64,000 nucleotides of DNA from Sclerurus mexicanus. Its lineage: Eukaryota; Chordata; Aves; Passeriformes; Furnariidae. The translations under genes and the position numbers were made by a program. Position 1 is the stretch's first letter; each line of letters starts with the position of its first letter. This document shows, one piece after another, positions 27,101-41,100 of this stretch. The notes beneath the pieces were generated by a model that saw nothing but the letters and a program-made list of their open reading frames with translations, was not told the origin of the DNA and searched no databases. The stretch covers positions 293,883 to 357,882 of the forward strand of contig VWZF01001682.1 of NCBI GenBank assembly GCA_013396755.1, given 5' to 3'.

Positions 27101-30100
27101 AAGCTTCAGCTATGAAGTGAGTTTGTCGTCCCTATTATATACACTGTACTTTTATATTCAGTAAAGTCAAATTACTTGATTATTTAGGTATATAAACATG
27201 AAGGGTGTAGCTATGTTCAGTTGCAGCAGCGGGGAAATTCACATCTGAAAATGGAGGAGAGTTAGCACAAATATGTTCTGTAGCTTTCTGGAAGAAGGAG
27301 TGAAAAAAACAAGAGTTTTTTAATCCTTTAAATTTAAAATTTTAAGAATTATTAATCTGTCATTAATACAGACATGCAGTTTAAGAGTGACTGAGATGCG
27401 AATGTGAAATTCAAGTACCAGGTCATAAGTTTATTAGTAGCTGCATGTATGAATATGCAACCAGGCATATAGTTTGTGCAGAATATGCAAATTTGTGGTT
27501 CTGTCAGGGAGTTCTTAGGGATGCTGAAAGAATCCTGTACTCTGATGACTGAGTTGTAAATAGAGGAAAAGATAATCTACTGGTATAGGATCAGGGAATG
27601 CACTTGCCACCCCTGGAGCTAATACCTGCCAGGTATCACCTGTTGTTTGCTATTTCAGACTGTCTCTTTTGCAAAATCACAGGCTCTTTAAGAGTGTCCT
27701 ACATACCTTATGACTCTTAAGTGATTTAAGTTTATTGGTGTTTTTAACTGTAATAATAGCAGCTGTTCTGCTAATCCTGTGAAGCCCTGTAAATGTGTCC
27801 GTGTGTCCAAAAACCAGATTTCTGAGCCAGTTAGCCTGAGAAGACATTACTTCTTGGCTTGTGCAGTGCAAGCAATCTGTTTATTTTTGCAACATGATTT
27901 CATGCATTTATAACTCTGGTGACCTAGAGTCACTACAGTTATCGCTAGTCATTTTGTCCCCTTTTTGCTGACTCAGAATCTTGTTTTCAGAGCTTTAAGA
28001 GAAAGTATGGGTAGAGTAATGCTAAGTGCTTGTTAAGGAGTTGATAATCCTGTCTTTTCCTTAGGAAACTGGATAATGGCATTGCAGCACCAAGACATTT
28101 CAGGATGAAGTAGGGATGTAGAGCAACTGTGTTTTTTCTGTTTTTAGGAAACAGAGAGGATGTATTGAAGACTTCAGCATGAAAATAATAAATATAGAGG
28201 TGCTGAGGAAAAAAAGTAACATGGTTTGTTTAAAAAAAAAAAAAAACCAAAACACAAACAAACCAACAGATCCTTGTGAGCTGCCTTTGGTCTACATGGC
28301 AGTTTACTTTGGTGAAGGATGTTCAAAATTTGTTCTCCATCTTCCATGTATGGTACTGTAAAGCCATGAATAGCCAAATGCCATCAATGTGCATTGATGA
28401 TATAATTAAACTGAAAATTCTTGAAACAGGAAGCTCTTTTTGCTTTTTATTACTCTGTGTTAATTATAATTCTGTTGTGGTTTGTTTCTCAAACTCTGCC
28501 AGATGAAGAAAGTTGGCCTTATTTCTCCAACTAATATAAAAATTGCAATAGTTGGAAATAGAAATAATTTCTTGGCCATAAGATTAATGGGGCATAGCAG
28601 AACAAACCACAAAGTCTATTGTCAACCACTTGAGCCTGCTGTCTTTATTATTTCTTTATGTGCACATTATAATGGTAATATGTTCCATTTCCAGCTCTCT
28701 GTGGTTTATGTTCACAAATTTTTAAGTTTCAAAACATCATGATTTTTATAAGGGACATCTGAGGGACACTATTACATGTGAGAAAATGGTTGGAAATAAA
28801 AGATTATATAAAGATATTATAGAAAAATAATTTTAGAAAATGTATGTGTACAACAAAGCTCTAACACAATTACTTTAACAACATAAACAGTTCACTGTAA
28901 TCTCATTGAAATCAGTTCCAGTTAACCTTTTTTCAAAAGGATTTTTTTTGATTGATAACCTTTGTATTCCACTGTAATATTTGACAGTAGTGCCTTCTTA
29001 AGAAAACTTGTTTTCATTACAGAAAACTTTTTTTTTTCCTCCCCCTCAGTCCAAGGCGCAAGAGCTGACAACAGTAAAGATGTCTAAGTTTGGAGGTGGT
29101 ATTGGTGCACCAAGCAAAGAGGAGAGGCTCAAAGAAGCTGCAGAAATACACTTAAGATTAGGACAAATCCAGCGATATTGTGAACTAATGGTAGAACTTG
29201 GAGAGGTAAAACATCAGAACATTATTGAAGAATAAAAAATATGAAGGTTTCTGAAAACCAGCTATCCTAACAAAAATGGGGAGGCAATAAATGGGTCCAA
29301 AGTCCCAAAAAAAGTAATCATCATAATTAGCTTATTTTTAACATATGCAGTCTAAAACATAACTCATTCCTTATTTAACCTCTTTGTCAATTTATTTTTA
29401 TTGGAAGAAAAACTAGTTTAAAATATGGCTGTTTCCCAAAATAAAGTGATCAGGTTAAATGTATTGTTGCTTTCTTCTAGTGGGACAAAGCTCTCTCAGT
29501 TGCACCTGGTGTATCAATGAAATATTGGAGGAAGTTAATGCAAAGGTAAGATAATAAAAATATGCTGGCAAATTGTAGCTTCAGTCCATAAAAGGACACA
29601 GACAATTATGACAGATGGATACTAATATCCGTTATACTTGTCTTTTGTTACAGCTCTCTAGTTCTGTTACTTTTTGCTCAGTAAGCTTTGGGATGGAACT
29701 GTGAAGGATTTCAACAACTTTGTGTAAAAGAATCAAAGGGTTGCAACTTTAACTGTAAACTCTTTAGTGTAGTATGCACAGTTTTTAAGTCTGCAAAGGC
29801 AGATGGGTTTCAGTGAACTTTAGATGGCTTCATCTAACACCTACACCATAGAGATAAGTTTGGTGATTGCTCATATACGTAGACCTTGCTTGTTTATTTA
29901 TTCTTTGTTTAATTAGGAGAGCTGATCAGTTAATTCAGGAAGAAAATGATGATGTCATCCCATACTGTATAGCTACTGGAGATGTGAAGAAACTAATTTC
30001 TTTCTTTACTTCGAAAGGTCAGCTTAAAGAGGCTCTTCTTGTTGCACAGGTATTGCTATGTATATCAATGAAGGAGATGTATTTAGCTATTAGCCTAGAA

Positions 30101-33100
30101 CTCTGAATATGACAAGCATATTTAGAGACTAACTCTTGTCAGTTCTGCAAAATAGCTGAATAATGATACTGTAGTCTTTACTTCCTATTTTATTGGCCAG
30201 TTTTTATGTAGAAATCATAAGACGGTACCTCATGTTTACAGATTTAAAGCCTGATTCTTCTAAACAATCAAATGACCATAATGAAAACTTGATGCTAATT
30301 TTGATTGAAAAAGAACCTGTTGTTCAGCAGTCAGTATTGCTCTTAACATCGCAGACATGTAGGATTTAACTTCTTTTCCATTTCGACTGAGAAATTGTCT
30401 GTCTGAATGTTTTAGCTGAATAGCTGAATGATGTACAGAATGGAACTTCGATACATGCTTAGATTTAACAAGTTATAAAGTTGGAACCTTAAAGCAAATT
30501 AAAGCTTTAGAAAGATCTTAATTTTTATGTAAGAGAGAGAGATTACAGAGAGATATTGCAAGTCATAGAATGATCTTTGTCTCAAAGGTTTAATCAGGTA
30601 ATATTAAGCGACAGAATATCAGGACTTACTTTCCTTTTTAACTCAGTCCTGAGATTTAATGATTTTATCCTAGCTACACTTTAAAGCACATGAAAGAATT
30701 TCACAGAATCACAGAATCAATTAGGTTGGAAAAGACCTTTGAGATAATTGAGTCCAACCCTTGACCAAACACCACCTTGTCAACTGATTTAGTTTTAACT
30801 CACACTGATCTCTTTGTATTTAATGTTAGAAATAAATTATTGCCAGGCACAAAAAAGTTCAGACTATGCCACTATCTGCCACTATCTGCCAAACATTTCC
30901 AATTGGCTGGTAAACCTTCTGAGAAGTATCTATAGACTTAGTCCTGCACTCACAGCTCCTTGGGGTGTAAAAATCAAGGTTGTAGTCTTCACTGTCTGTT
31001 TTAAGTGTATACAAATGCTGGAAAAGTTTTGCACAAATGCATAGGAAGGAAGAGGTCTATTGACTCTGTAGAATTTCTTGTATGGCTGGATAAAACTAGG
31101 AAAAGATTTAGTTATGAATAAGTTAATTAGTTCAAACATTTAAACATTTTATTTGTCATAACTGGGCTTCAGAAGGATTTTTATAGGTCATAGGTTACTT
31201 TTGTTGTTATTAAAAAATTGTATTTCATCTTCAGTTTGAATTATACATTAATTAATCTATTTTTATTCTCTTCCAGGCAGCTTGTGAAGGAAATATACAA
31301 ATGGTACCACCCTCCACAACAAGCAGATCTTCAAATTCTGGTGGAAACAATACAGATGATTATAATGAGTAAATTGTTCTAGTTTATATCTAAAACCTCA
31401 TTTTAGCACAATGTAAAGTCATTAAGGGAGATAAAGCTTAGTGGTTTAATTTGGCATCTGCAATTTAGAATTAAACAAAATTATTGCATCTTCTAATACA
31501 TAGTTAGTAGAGTTACTAACTGCCTGATGTACACTAATTTCCCTGTTGTGACTCCTCCTGGTGCAAAATGGATTTTTCATTTGTATGTATTATACTGTGG
31601 AATTGTTTAAGGCTAGGTTGGGTGGGACTCTGAGTAACCTGGTCTAGGGGAAAGTGTCCCTGCCTGTGGCAGGAGTTTGGAACTAGATGATCTTTAAGGT
31701 CCCTTCCAACCCAGCCCATTCTATGATTCTGTGATTTTCATTGTCCATACCCTTAAAGAAAACCAAAGCATGCACCTCTCCTTCTTTAGAACTGTTCTCA
31801 AAAACCTGAACTATGTTATGAAGTTACAGGTGCAGTAACAAAAGCAGTTTAGAGGCTGCGTAGTTACTTCATTTACAAGTGCAATTTTTGAGCAATTAGA
31901 GAAATATTTGTGAAGAGTTTAGAGATACAGTTTCGATATCCAAATATTTGATTTTTCCTCTGTAAGTCTGAAGAAACATTTTCATACTGATGTAGATTTT
32001 GGGAAACTTACCCCTCTGAGTATACACCAACCTAAGTAGTGGATTAAACTCAAACAGGTTGCATATTTTCAAGCTAGTTGTGTCATTATCTGTAAGTCAA
32101 ATATAGACATTTTTAGTGTACAGAAGGAAATGTGGTGAATTTTACATAAATTAAGAACCAAAGAACTACAGCCTTAAAGTGACCTTGCAGAATCCATGTT
32201 TTGTTCCTGCAGGCTCCTGCACAACATCAGTAAAGAACTGGCAGATTGGTATTTCCAGGATGGCCATGCAGTGCTTGCAGCATGTTGTCATCTGGCTGTT
32301 GAAAATATAGAGGTAATTATTTTCTCTCTTTAACTATGAAAAAGCCCCCATTGACTTCCTTTCTCCACATGTGTTTTAAAATGTGTGCATCACATTCTAA
32401 AACTTTATTTATACTTGATATTTGATTTTTATATTTATTTGATACTTTTATTTATGCAGAATTAGATCATTACAGTATTAAAGTTAGCAAAACTCCCTTG
32501 ATTCTATAAAATTCAAGGATTCTCTCATAGAAAGTAATGTTACTGTTGAATATGCAGTATCTTGTTATACTAGAAAATATAAGGTTCTTAAGTACCTTGC
32601 ATAGATACACCTAAGTGTTATTGTTTATGGTGACTCAAAATACCCATTCCAGACTGGTAGTTATTGTTCTACAGAAGATGCAATCTCTGCCTTGAAGGAT
32701 TCACAGTCTAAATAAAAAAGTAAATAGGAAAAAAACCCACCTCTCAGTACAAAAATAAAATTGACTTGTAGGAAACCTTTTCTTAGATTTTTCATTTTGT
32801 TTGTAGTTTTACAAATTGTTTCTTTTCCTTCTTCTCTCTGGATTTTTTTTGTTTCTGACTTAGCATGTTTTCCTCCTTTATCCCCCCAAAAAAGTATAAT
32901 TCCATCTAAATGAGCTGTTCAGAGAGAAATCGAGAATCAGTTAATGCCTGTATTTCAAAATAGGCATATTCCAAGTTCTGTAGTCTTTTACTGTTTACCA
33001 TTCTGCTATGTCTATCAGCAACTCTGGTTGCCCAGAGAATGTAAGAAAGGAGAATTCTTCCTGTTTTTTTTTTTTTGAGTCTTCCTTCACTGAAAGAGAT

Positions 33101-36100
33101 GGGAAATATATTCTCTGAAAGCTAGTGTTGTTACTTAAGACTAGATGGAATTCCTATCATGCCTTTTAGGTATCATATTTATGTAATCTCTTAGGTTGAA
33201 GAAAGAAAAATTCTGCTAAAGGAAATCTGTTTGGTTATTTAAAAATTGATTAAGATATGGTGCACAATTATTTACTCTTGCACAGACCGAAATTATATAA
33301 AATTTACTTGAATTATTGCATATTTTGTCCTTCTGTAAAAAGTATTTTCATAAATTAATGTCATATGCTCAACGTGGTGAATCACAAAAATGCTTATAAT
33401 TTTTTCACTGGGCAAGCTTGCGATGGCAAACCTGATTCGTGGAAATGAACTGGAGCTGGCAATCAGTGTGGGTACTGTCTTAGGAGAAAGTGCAGCACAA
33501 GCAACACATTATGCCCTAGAATTACTAGCAAGAAAATGTATGACAGTAACAACATGGTAAGAATTTCTTAATCCAAAGAAGGTTTTTAATTTTTTTTTCC
33601 CCTGAAAAAATAATCAAGGTGTGTCATTCTGAAACTTTTATAGAGACCAAACCACCATGGGTAGGTAGAATAAGAATTTCTGCTTGAGTAAGAATTGCTC
33701 TCTTAGATCTTTGAAGTACAGGGCATGCAAATGTTCTGCTTTAATCTCAAAATATGTTCTGAATGCATTGTAAATATGAAAAGAGTCATTGTCAAACAGA
33801 GGATGAAACCCACTGAAAAAAACCCTAACTACTTGGGCAATAGGTAGCATATAGAATCCTGGTCTGTATTGAGTAAAAATAACTGCTTCAAACAAGTAAG
33901 ACTGGAATTGAATTAAAAAGTCAAAAGGAACAGAAGCTCAAGTAGGATCTGTAAAGTGATTTTTAAGTACTTGTTTGAGAAATAAAAAGAGTCTGAGGAA
34001 TTATTTTATATTGATATTAGGAATACAAGACAGCTGAAAAGATTTAGGGATGAAAAAGGATTACTATTTAATTCTGCAGAAGTAATTTCTCTGTTGCATA
34101 TAGGGAAACCTTCTCTGCTAAATTCTCTTTTCCTCCTTATAGTGGTTTTATTTTGAAGAATACAGCTTCTTGTTTTTTATCTCTCAATGAAAAGCTGAAA
34201 ACTGTTCTAAGGTGTCTTTGGCAGCTGTATAGGTGTTTTATAATTAACATTTCATAGAAAATGCACACTTAAACAGATACTACAATTAAGGATCAGTTTT
34301 TCTGCTACAGTTAGTGCTGAAGTATCTAGAGGCAGCCTGAGAGAAACATAGTTGAACTCCTCTCTCTAGAGCCTTTAGCCTGCCTTAGATAATGAAGCAT
34401 TGTAGAAAAAGATAAAATAAGAAATTGATGGCTTGCTCCTTTCATATTGCAGTGATTTAGCAGGTCTGCAATGCACCAGTTTTAACAGGGTTGTTTTGGC
34501 AACTCCATCTGCAGCTTTTAAAGTCTCTGAAGCGCCTTCTTTGATCTCCCTGCCTTCATTGTGAAGGATGATTTTCATGTAGCCTCTGATAGGAAGCACT
34601 GGATGTGGAGTTAAGAAAAACAGTGTATAATTTTTCCAGTTCCATAATAAAAGCTTGTTCTGATCTCAGGGCTGTAACAAGTATTTATAATAGTATGGCA
34701 TTTATGTTTAGGTACATAAAGCTTCTGCAGTCTTACAGCGTATCCTGAAGCATACATTGGTATATGTGAAAATTTTTAAATGGTGTACTGCATACTGCCC
34801 AAGTGTACATTTGGATTTCTCAGTGGGTTTCATAGGCTATACTGAACACCTGTTACAGCTGGACCCTGCAATCCTGGATTCTGATTTTCAGCCATTACAG
34901 CATATTTTTTCTATTCTGTAAAAATCGGGGATTCATGAGTCTCATGTTTTGTGATAAAGAGACAGTGACACAGCATGATACCTCTTTGTTCACTGCACTT
35001 ATATGATCATATATGGGGAAGCTGAAGTTCAAGGTCTCTGATATTTGAAGGGTTCCCTTTTTGTTTTTACTGGTTTTAATGATGAGGGATATCCATCATT
35101 GGAAACATTTCATTGTAGAGACACACTTAATTGTACACATTAAAGGAATACCAAAAGGATCATGACAGGTTAATAAAGAAATCAGTTATTGGTGGCGTGT
35201 TTCTTGGGTTTTGGTTGGTTGTTTTTAGAGGTGCTCTAAAATATAAAATCAAAACAAATAAAAGTCAAAACTAAACATTAATGTTCTTCCCCAAAACTAC
35301 AGCCTTGCAAAACTGTGTGTTTAAGAACATAATTTTTATTTGTTTCACACCTAAATACTGTTAAAAGCAATCTTCTACTATTCAAAAGGCTAGTAAAAAG
35401 GCTACCTGAGATACTGAATTCTGCATATGCAAACTCAGCCACCTCATTTTTATCTTTATGCCTGATTCTTAAAAATCCTTCCAGGTAACACAATTTGTAG
35501 GCCATTACATGAGGGCTAATTTGAATTCTTTTTTTTTTTTTTTTTTATATAAATAGACATTAGATTTCAGGGTTTTTGCAAAACAACTTCTAGTCTTGTT
35601 AAAAAAATGTTTAAATTGCTTATGAAGATTAGCACATATGAGTAACTGATTTTGAAAATAGTTAAAGAACTTGTGAGATATCCTATATTCTGAAAAAGTG
35701 CTTCTGTAACTTGCAAAAGTGGCTATTGCGCAGTAATAGCATAACAGATTTTTCAAAGACTTCTTGGCATTAATTTCTTTAGGCAGTCAAAACGCATTGG
35801 AAAACTACCTTTCTTTTGTTATTTAAGTAAGTTGCCTTGTAGATTTGCTCTTGTATTTTGTTTTCTATTAGATATTGCCTCCGTAAAGTAATATGAGGAT
35901 TTGTTCATTACTGTTTCAATGTCTTCCTTTTAGCTTTCCATCGCTTGGATACAGGTATTTTGCTTGTGTATAGAAAGAGAGATTTAGAAAGTGTGTGACT
36001 TTATTAAGGGTAAAAGTAAGATTAAACTAAGTGTTCTAATTTTTATTTGAAAGTGGTTTAGAAAGCAGTTACAAATATTGGACAATAGCTTACTTGAACA

Positions 36101-38156
36101 TTTTTAAGCCAAGGACCGCATTCTGAAAATCCAGGGAAACTTGGTAGGATTTTTTGCCTTACATGGAGGAAGTCAGTCTTGTGGGTCACAGAAGAAATGA
36201 TGTCTGCATGAATAAAAGAGTCACAGAACAACCAGAATAACCAGTTATTAAAATTTGAATAGATTAATTGTTTCAGACTAATTTCCTAATAATACAAGTG
36301 TTTAGGATAGGGTAACAAATGGTAAAAACTTAGGAAAATTTCAGAAATGTCAGTTTGCTAAAACACAATTCTCCTTTGAGAAGAATGAAAATAGGTGTCA
36401 CATTCTTTTCTTGTATCATCTCTCTATTTTAATGTCACAGAAGCAGTAGCCATTCTGAATGACTGAGAGATGCTTTACGCTGATGTCATGGAGCTTTAGA
36501 AGCCTGGAACTCTGAGGATGGTTTCATGATACAGAACCACTTTATCATCTTTCCTTCTCTCAAATTGGATAGTTCCTACTCTCTCTTCCCATCCCTGCTC
36601 ACATATTCTTCCATTACACTTTGAGGTGGTTCTAATGCTTTAGGATTGCACAGCTGTTTAATTAAACCAAGTAAAGCAGCAGAAAATTAACTAATGACTT
36701 CCTCAAAAAGATGAATAGATTAAGCCTCATTTCTTGCACCAAAATAGTCTTAGAGACTGAGTTTGCTTCTGCACTTCTCTGGAAATAGTGTTGTTCTCAG
36801 TAAACTCTTCTTTATAAAAGAAATGTAAAAGAGAAAACTGTTTCTTCCTATTACAAACCATCAAGAGTAACTACATGTCGTCTTTTGTTTGTGCAGGGAT
36901 TTAGCAGCTGACCTTCTTATGATGATTCCTGATAATAAACTGCAGTTAGTAAAACTATGTGCTTTTTATCCTGGATGCATAGCAGAAATTAATGACCTAC
37001 ATGAAAAGGTACAATGTAAAAAATTCACCTGAATGCTAATAAGAAGCTATGTATTGATTTGTTTACCAATTTAAAAAAAACTTACAGCCAAATAAATCTG
37101 TAGGATGGATTTGTCTCTTACAATCTTATATGTTACATACGCTTCTTTGCTCTTTAGCCTTCACTGACTTTATTTTCAGTATTGTGCAAGAAATTTAGTT
37201 CTTTAAATCTGCTCTTTATGTACTCTTTCCATGACACAGCTAACTTTCTGAAGTAGCTTATGGTCTTCAGAATTACCTCTCTGTATGATTTACAACCTAC
37301 TAGACATGCCACCTAATCATGTCTTGGCCGATCAGCTTTTTTTTACTAGTCCGAGTTTTTACATCTTATGTCTGTAATATCCTTAAATCCCCCCTTTCCT
37401 CTTCAGTAGCAGAAGGGCATGCTCTGCTCACTCCCTTAAGGTTCAACTCAAGACTGTACATTTTTTAAGCAGTAGTAAAAAGTTCCCAAAAACATTAGCA
37501 ATGGAAACTGGTACTGCTTAAATTAAAGTTACAGAACATTCTCCTCCTTTGTAGTTCTCTGGTCTCGATGTCTTTCTTAATGACTTTATATGCAGGCAAG
37601 TGTTTCAAACAATGACTCCTTCGGAGAGAATTTTTTCTTGTTGTTATGTGCAAACATGAGTAATTCTCTGCAGCTTAAAGAATTGTTTGAACATTTCAGT
37701 AATTTTCTGGCAAAATGTTTCTTTCCAGTGCAATCTTCCTGATGTAGAAGAATGCATGCAGCTGGCAGAGACAACACAAGCAGATGGAGATATATTTGAA
37801 ACAATAAAGTACTATCTGTTAAGCACAGAACCTGAAAGGGCTCTCCCTATTGGCATTCAGTATGTGAAAGGTAGGTATTTGGACGAAGAAACTTTTTAAA
37901 GTGTAAGTCATTTGTGTAACTTGCTCTTGAGATATTTTTCTTTTTATTTTTCAACAGAACAACTTTGTGGCTCAGATTGGACTTTAGATTCAGTCTTTCC
38001 ATATCTTGATCTTCTAAGTTATATACGCACTGAACAATTAATGTTGCATAAATGTAGTGAGTGAGTATATTTTCCTTACTTAGAAAAGTGGAACTTTCAT
38101 TAAGGGAAATTTTGGAACTTATAAATAAATAAACATATATACACATATGTTTGGGG

Positions 38157-38188
<32 letters not shown>

Positions 38189-41100
38189 GTAGGTGAACAC
38201 TGTTAGTATCATTTTTTTGCTTACCAGAAGAAGGCTACAAAGAAAATTTCAGAAAGCTGGCTAGTTCTCAATCTGGAGAGTAGAATGTGGAATTTTCCTA
38301 AATTTTGAAGGTTTAGCAAGAAAAAAAAACGTTTTACTGCTTCTTTCTCTGTGGAGTATTTACAATGGGTGAATTAATGTTGGTCTTGTGGGACAAACTT
38401 CACTTTCATCTGCTTTGGTTTCAGTTTCCTGAAGAAAAAGAGCAGTGGTACCACACATAATGTGGGCTTTTATATCAAAACATTAAGGAAGGTTGAGCCA
38501 CTCTCAAAAATAACTCTAAAATAGCCGGATAGCTGTGGTTCATCTTTATGACAGATGGTTGAAACCAGGCCTGAGTGCCTGCACAAGCATACATGTAAAG
38601 AACTAAAACGAGGAAAAATTTAGGGAAATTTGGTGAAACTGAAGTCCACGCCAATATTTGGGGCAATTTTATTTACATTTAGAGTTCTGTCACATTAAAA
38701 GTTCTGAGTGATGTTGTTGTGTTTTTGTTTTTTTTTTTTATATAATTGTGCTTAAAAACTGTGTTGCACGTGCCATTTAAAATTTAATAATGGAGATCAG
38801 TATAAAACACATGAAGTCTGTTTTAATAGTTCCATGACACAGAAAGTAAGCATAATCAGAAAACATATTTTCCACAAAAGGTGGATGGATAAATTAGGTT
38901 TTAAAATTATAATGTGAATATGAGGTTGTTTAGTATTTTTGCAAATGTGTGTTGTTTTTCATGATTAATACTTGTCATTTTTTTAGATTTCGGAATGAGT
39001 TGCTGATTTTATGTGGTTACATTGGTGCTTTACTTGCTATCAGAAGACAGTACAATAGCATTGTACCTGCACTGTATGAGTATACAAGGTAATACTATGT
39101 TTTCATTAACACTGAGAAATATCACTCCTTATTGCATATACCATACCTTGTCCCCACTTGCCCTTCTAACAAAAAGAAGAACAAAAATAACTGAGTTCCC
39201 AGTTCTGTTATAAAGTTGCAAGGGTAGAGCCATGTTTGCATATAGAACCCTCTTTATTTATCCATTATACATATATAAGTTTTTGAGGTAATGCAATGAG
39301 TTATGACACCAGGATATCACTCAAACTCTTTGTTCTGTAAGAAAAACAGTTTTTAGAAGTAGATGAGTATTCAGCATCACCCCCATGTATGACTGTTGAC
39401 ATTAACACTTCTAATTTGTATCTACCTGTAGATCATTTGTCAAGACTTGCTCTGTAGCAAAAAGGACAAGCTCTGACTTTGGAGTTTGCCTGGGAACTAG
39501 GTTGATTCTCACCAAGAAGCCCAGCTTGGCCTTCTGTTACTCAGCTAATATTCAAAGACATTGATATACTTGACCTCGCCCACTTGATCTGACCTGGCCT
39601 GATCCTGCCTGTTTTGTGCAACTCAACCAGTCACCTAACTATACCTGACTGGACTAGGCCCACCTGAATAGAGTTGACTGACTTGAATCAGCTCAGCCTA
39701 ACCCAATTGACCTGACCTGACCTTAATCACTTCACATGATCCAACTCTGCCCTCTTGACTTGACCAGCCTTGGCCTGACTCAGCCCTATCCAGCTTGGCC
39801 CAATTCACTTGATCCTACTCAGCTTGATCCATTTGATTTCACTTGGTATGCTTGATTTCATCTGACCCCATTTGAACTTGAACCAACCAACTTGGACTAG
39901 AAAGGAGAATGATTAAGGTTGATCGTCTTTATCTGTGGTAAATACTTTAGTATTCCTTCCTCAGACTATAACGACAATTTAGTCTTCCTGTCAGTAATGG
40001 TATCCAGCTGACTAATTTCCATTTCTCCTTCAAAATTTGGGGCTGTCAATTCCTCTTTGTTTTGTCACCTAACTTGCTGAGTAACAAGGCCAAGGTGTCA
40101 CTGATTTCATAGTGCAAATTGTGCTGGCATTATTCTTGCTATTACTGCTCCACTAGGCTGTTCTAACAGATCACTGTAGCTTTGCTAATAATTTCAGCTC
40201 CTTTAGCTCTTCATCAAAAATAATATTGTTGCATATGTTGTTCAGTCCTTTCACACCTTACTAGAATTGTGAGCTTTCCTATGCTTCCTGATATTCTATC
40301 AGAATTGCCTATCAAAGATAATGAAACAACTTAATGTGTCTTTCCTCTTAGCTGTCCTCATGTCTGAAACTTGGTGAAAGGATTGGGGAAAGGAGCATTT
40401 GTGTGTTGTTGCTTTTTTCTCCTTTTCTGAACCTCCAGAAATAAGAAAGGAAATACAAGCTTTTACAGAAGGGCTATTCTGATATGGATATTAACAGACT
40501 ATTAACAAGCTCTAAGTTTTATTCTTGGATTGCCCAATATCTTCAGGATTCACAGATTTTTAGATTCAAGCCCATTTTAAACTGGACACTTAGAGGCTTA
40601 CATATAAGCTGGACATTTTTAAGGCATCCTAACACAACTGAAAGATGGCTGAATTAGGTCAGGTAGTAACCATCCCATATTTTATATTTTGATAAATAAA
40701 AAGTATGTCTACTGCAACGGTTTTGAAACTGTTTTCCACAAGTGAAACTAGGCTGTCCAAGAGCGTGTGTCGAACCATGTTTCTCTAACTGTATTTTTAA
40801 AATATCTACTATATATAGGCAAAATAGGTCCATATTTTAGTAAAATTGTTATTATTAAGAAATAAGAATGCATATAGCCTTAAAATATAGAGCAGCCTGA
40901 AATTAAAAAAATAGAGCTAATTAAATAAGATGTAAATGAGGATAATTAAAATCAAATTTAAATGAAAAGGTATACTTTTATATCCTGTATTAGTATTTCT
41001 AAGATTTAATACAGTGATTATTGTGAAGGATCAATTTATTTCCATAAAGTTATTTCCATATCCAATCAGAAATGTTTTTATGTTACTACTGTCTGCCTTT

